Part shown: positions 6,121-6,711 of the stretch, in pieces | How positions within the stretch are numbered: position 1 is the first letter of the stretch | How the letters are laid out: each line of letters opens with the position of its first letter | Source: a bacterium | GTDB lineage: Bacteria; Latescibacterota; Latescibacteria; Latescibacterales; Latescibacteraceae | Length of the DNA: 6,711 nucleotides | NCBI GenBank assembly: GCA_021372535.1 | Contig: JAJFUH010000031.1 | Span: 1-6,711 of the forward strand | Reading direction: 5' to 3' | Notes under the pieces: generated by a model | What the model saw: only the letters and a program-made list of their open reading frames with translations | What the model was told of the DNA's origin: nothing | Database searches by the model: none | Translations under genes and position numbers: made by a program

Positions 6121-6172
6121 ATAAGCTGTCAATGGTCAGCACTGAGTCCTGATTTATATGCTGGTTACTCCC
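6121..6172. repeat. Flank repeat F, copy 2
   Basis: ATAAGCTGTCAA (6121-6132) and TTATATGCTGG (6154-6164) match 60-71 and 119-129, with the middle shortened compared with copy 1. Here F follows P directly and leads into unit R6. At the left end F comes before P. Confidence 0.6.
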
Positions 6173-6319
6173 AAAAATCCACGATTACTTTTTTTTAATA
6201 AATAGCATAACACCTTTCGGAATTTCCGATTTTTCAACCCCATTGAAAAGCCCCACAGTCACAACCGTTTTTCGGAAATTAAATAGATGCTGTCCGGAAC
6301 ATCTTCACCTGCTCCCCCC
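6173..6319 (+). repeat. Modular repeat unit R6, short form
   Basis: This 147-bp short unit has the head AAAAATCCACGATTAC, AGCATAACACCTTTCGG, TTTTTCAACCCC, and ATTGAAAAGCCCC. The core is ACAGTCACAACCG and TTTTTCGGAAATTAAATAG, and the tail is TGCTGTCCGGAACATCTTC with a C-run. It is slightly diverged from R7. Confidence 0.8.
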
Positions 6320-6472
6320 AAAAATCCACGATTACTTTTTTTTATTGTAATACTTAGCATAACACCTTTCGGAATTTCCGATTTTTCAACCCCATTGAAA
6401 AGCCCCGCGGTCACAAGCGTTTTTCGGAAAAAGAATGGGTGCTGTCCGGTACATCTTCACCTGGCACTCCCC
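6320..6472 (+). repeat. Modular repeat unit R7, short form
   Basis: This 153-bp unit follows R6 head to tail. The core CGCGGTCACAAGCG, TTTTTCGGAAAAAGAATGGG is identical to the first half of R1 almost 6 kb away. The tail is TGCTGTCCGGTACATCTTC followed by a slightly broken C-run. Confidence 0.8.
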
Positions 6473-6695
6473 TCAATCCATGACTTTTCATTGTAACAAA
6501 CAGCATAACACATTTTTGGAGTTTCCGATTTTTCAGCCCCATTGAAAAGCCCGTGGAAGAAGGCTTTTCACGGGGTGCCCTTTCCTTGGTTACTTCCTTT
6601 GGGCACGCAAAGGAAGTAACATCTATAGGAAGTAACATCTAAAAAAGTGTCCTTTAAAATTGGTGCTGACCGGAACATCTTCACCTGCTCCCCCC
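6473..6695 (+). repeat. Modular repeat unit R8, long form
   Basis: This is a 223-bp long unit. CCCCAT-T-GAAAAGCC (6537-6551) pairs with GGCTTTTC-ACGGGG (6562-6575) with one A-C mismatch. The 13-bp hairpin is at 6589-6620 with loop GGCACG. The 16-bp tract has two copies (6612-6624 and 6628-6640). The tail ends in a C-run at 6691-6695, and the next unit head starts at once. Confidence 0.8.
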
Positions 6696-6711
6696 AAAAA
6701 TCCACGATTAC
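6696..6711 (+). repeat. Start of a further unit, R9, cut by window end
   Basis: AAAAATCCACGATTAC repeats the exact head of R6, so the array continues past the window. Confidence 0.7.

Overview
The window reads as a piece of a free-living, probably Gram-negative bacterial chromosome. It holds four confident protein genes of ordinary metabolic and regulatory type. They have good Shine-Dalgarno sequences, and the coding DNA looks clearly richer in G+C than the gaps. One gene carries a twin-arginine export signal, which suggests a periplasm. No ribosomal RNA, tRNA or marker gene is present, so the taxon cannot be fixed. Repeat-laden gaps around well-spaced genes would suit an uncultured candidate-phylum genome (for example the FCB/Latescibacterota neighbourhood), but that is only a guess.

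Layout: 1-941 is a gene-free, repeat-rich gap. 942-3177 (minus strand) is a two-gene operon, tdh then kbl, which turns L-threonine into glycine and acetyl-CoA. L-threonine 3-dehydrogenase makes 2-amino-3-ketobutyrate, and the CoA-dependent lyase cleaves it. 3178-3944 is a second repeat array that ends in a unique stretch with a perfect consensus sigma-70 promoter. 3945-4508 (plus strand) encodes an HTH-XRE/cupin regulator, divergent from tdh and a plausible but unproven controller of it. 4509-4641 is a short convergent gap with a 19-bp-period direct repeat. 4642-5976 (minus strand) encodes a Tat-exported protein of the N-acylglucosamine 2-epimerase superfamily. It keeps the C-terminal catalytic-type histidine, but the other usual catalytic motif is altered. 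5977-6711 is a third repeat array that runs off the window end.

The most unusual content is the repeat family. At least eight units sit head to tail in the same orientation, in three separate gaps. Each shares an A/T-rich head, a TTGAAAAGCCC core start and, mostly, a tail ending in a C-run. They come in a short form (about 150 bp) and a long form (about 220 bp). The long form carries two strong hairpins and a variable 16-bp tandem tract. One stem shows a compensatory base-pair change between units, hinting that it folds as RNA or single-stranded DNA. A second, independent palindromic repeat (ATGACGTCAT plus ATGCCGAA/TTCGGCAT) occurs at both ends of the window.
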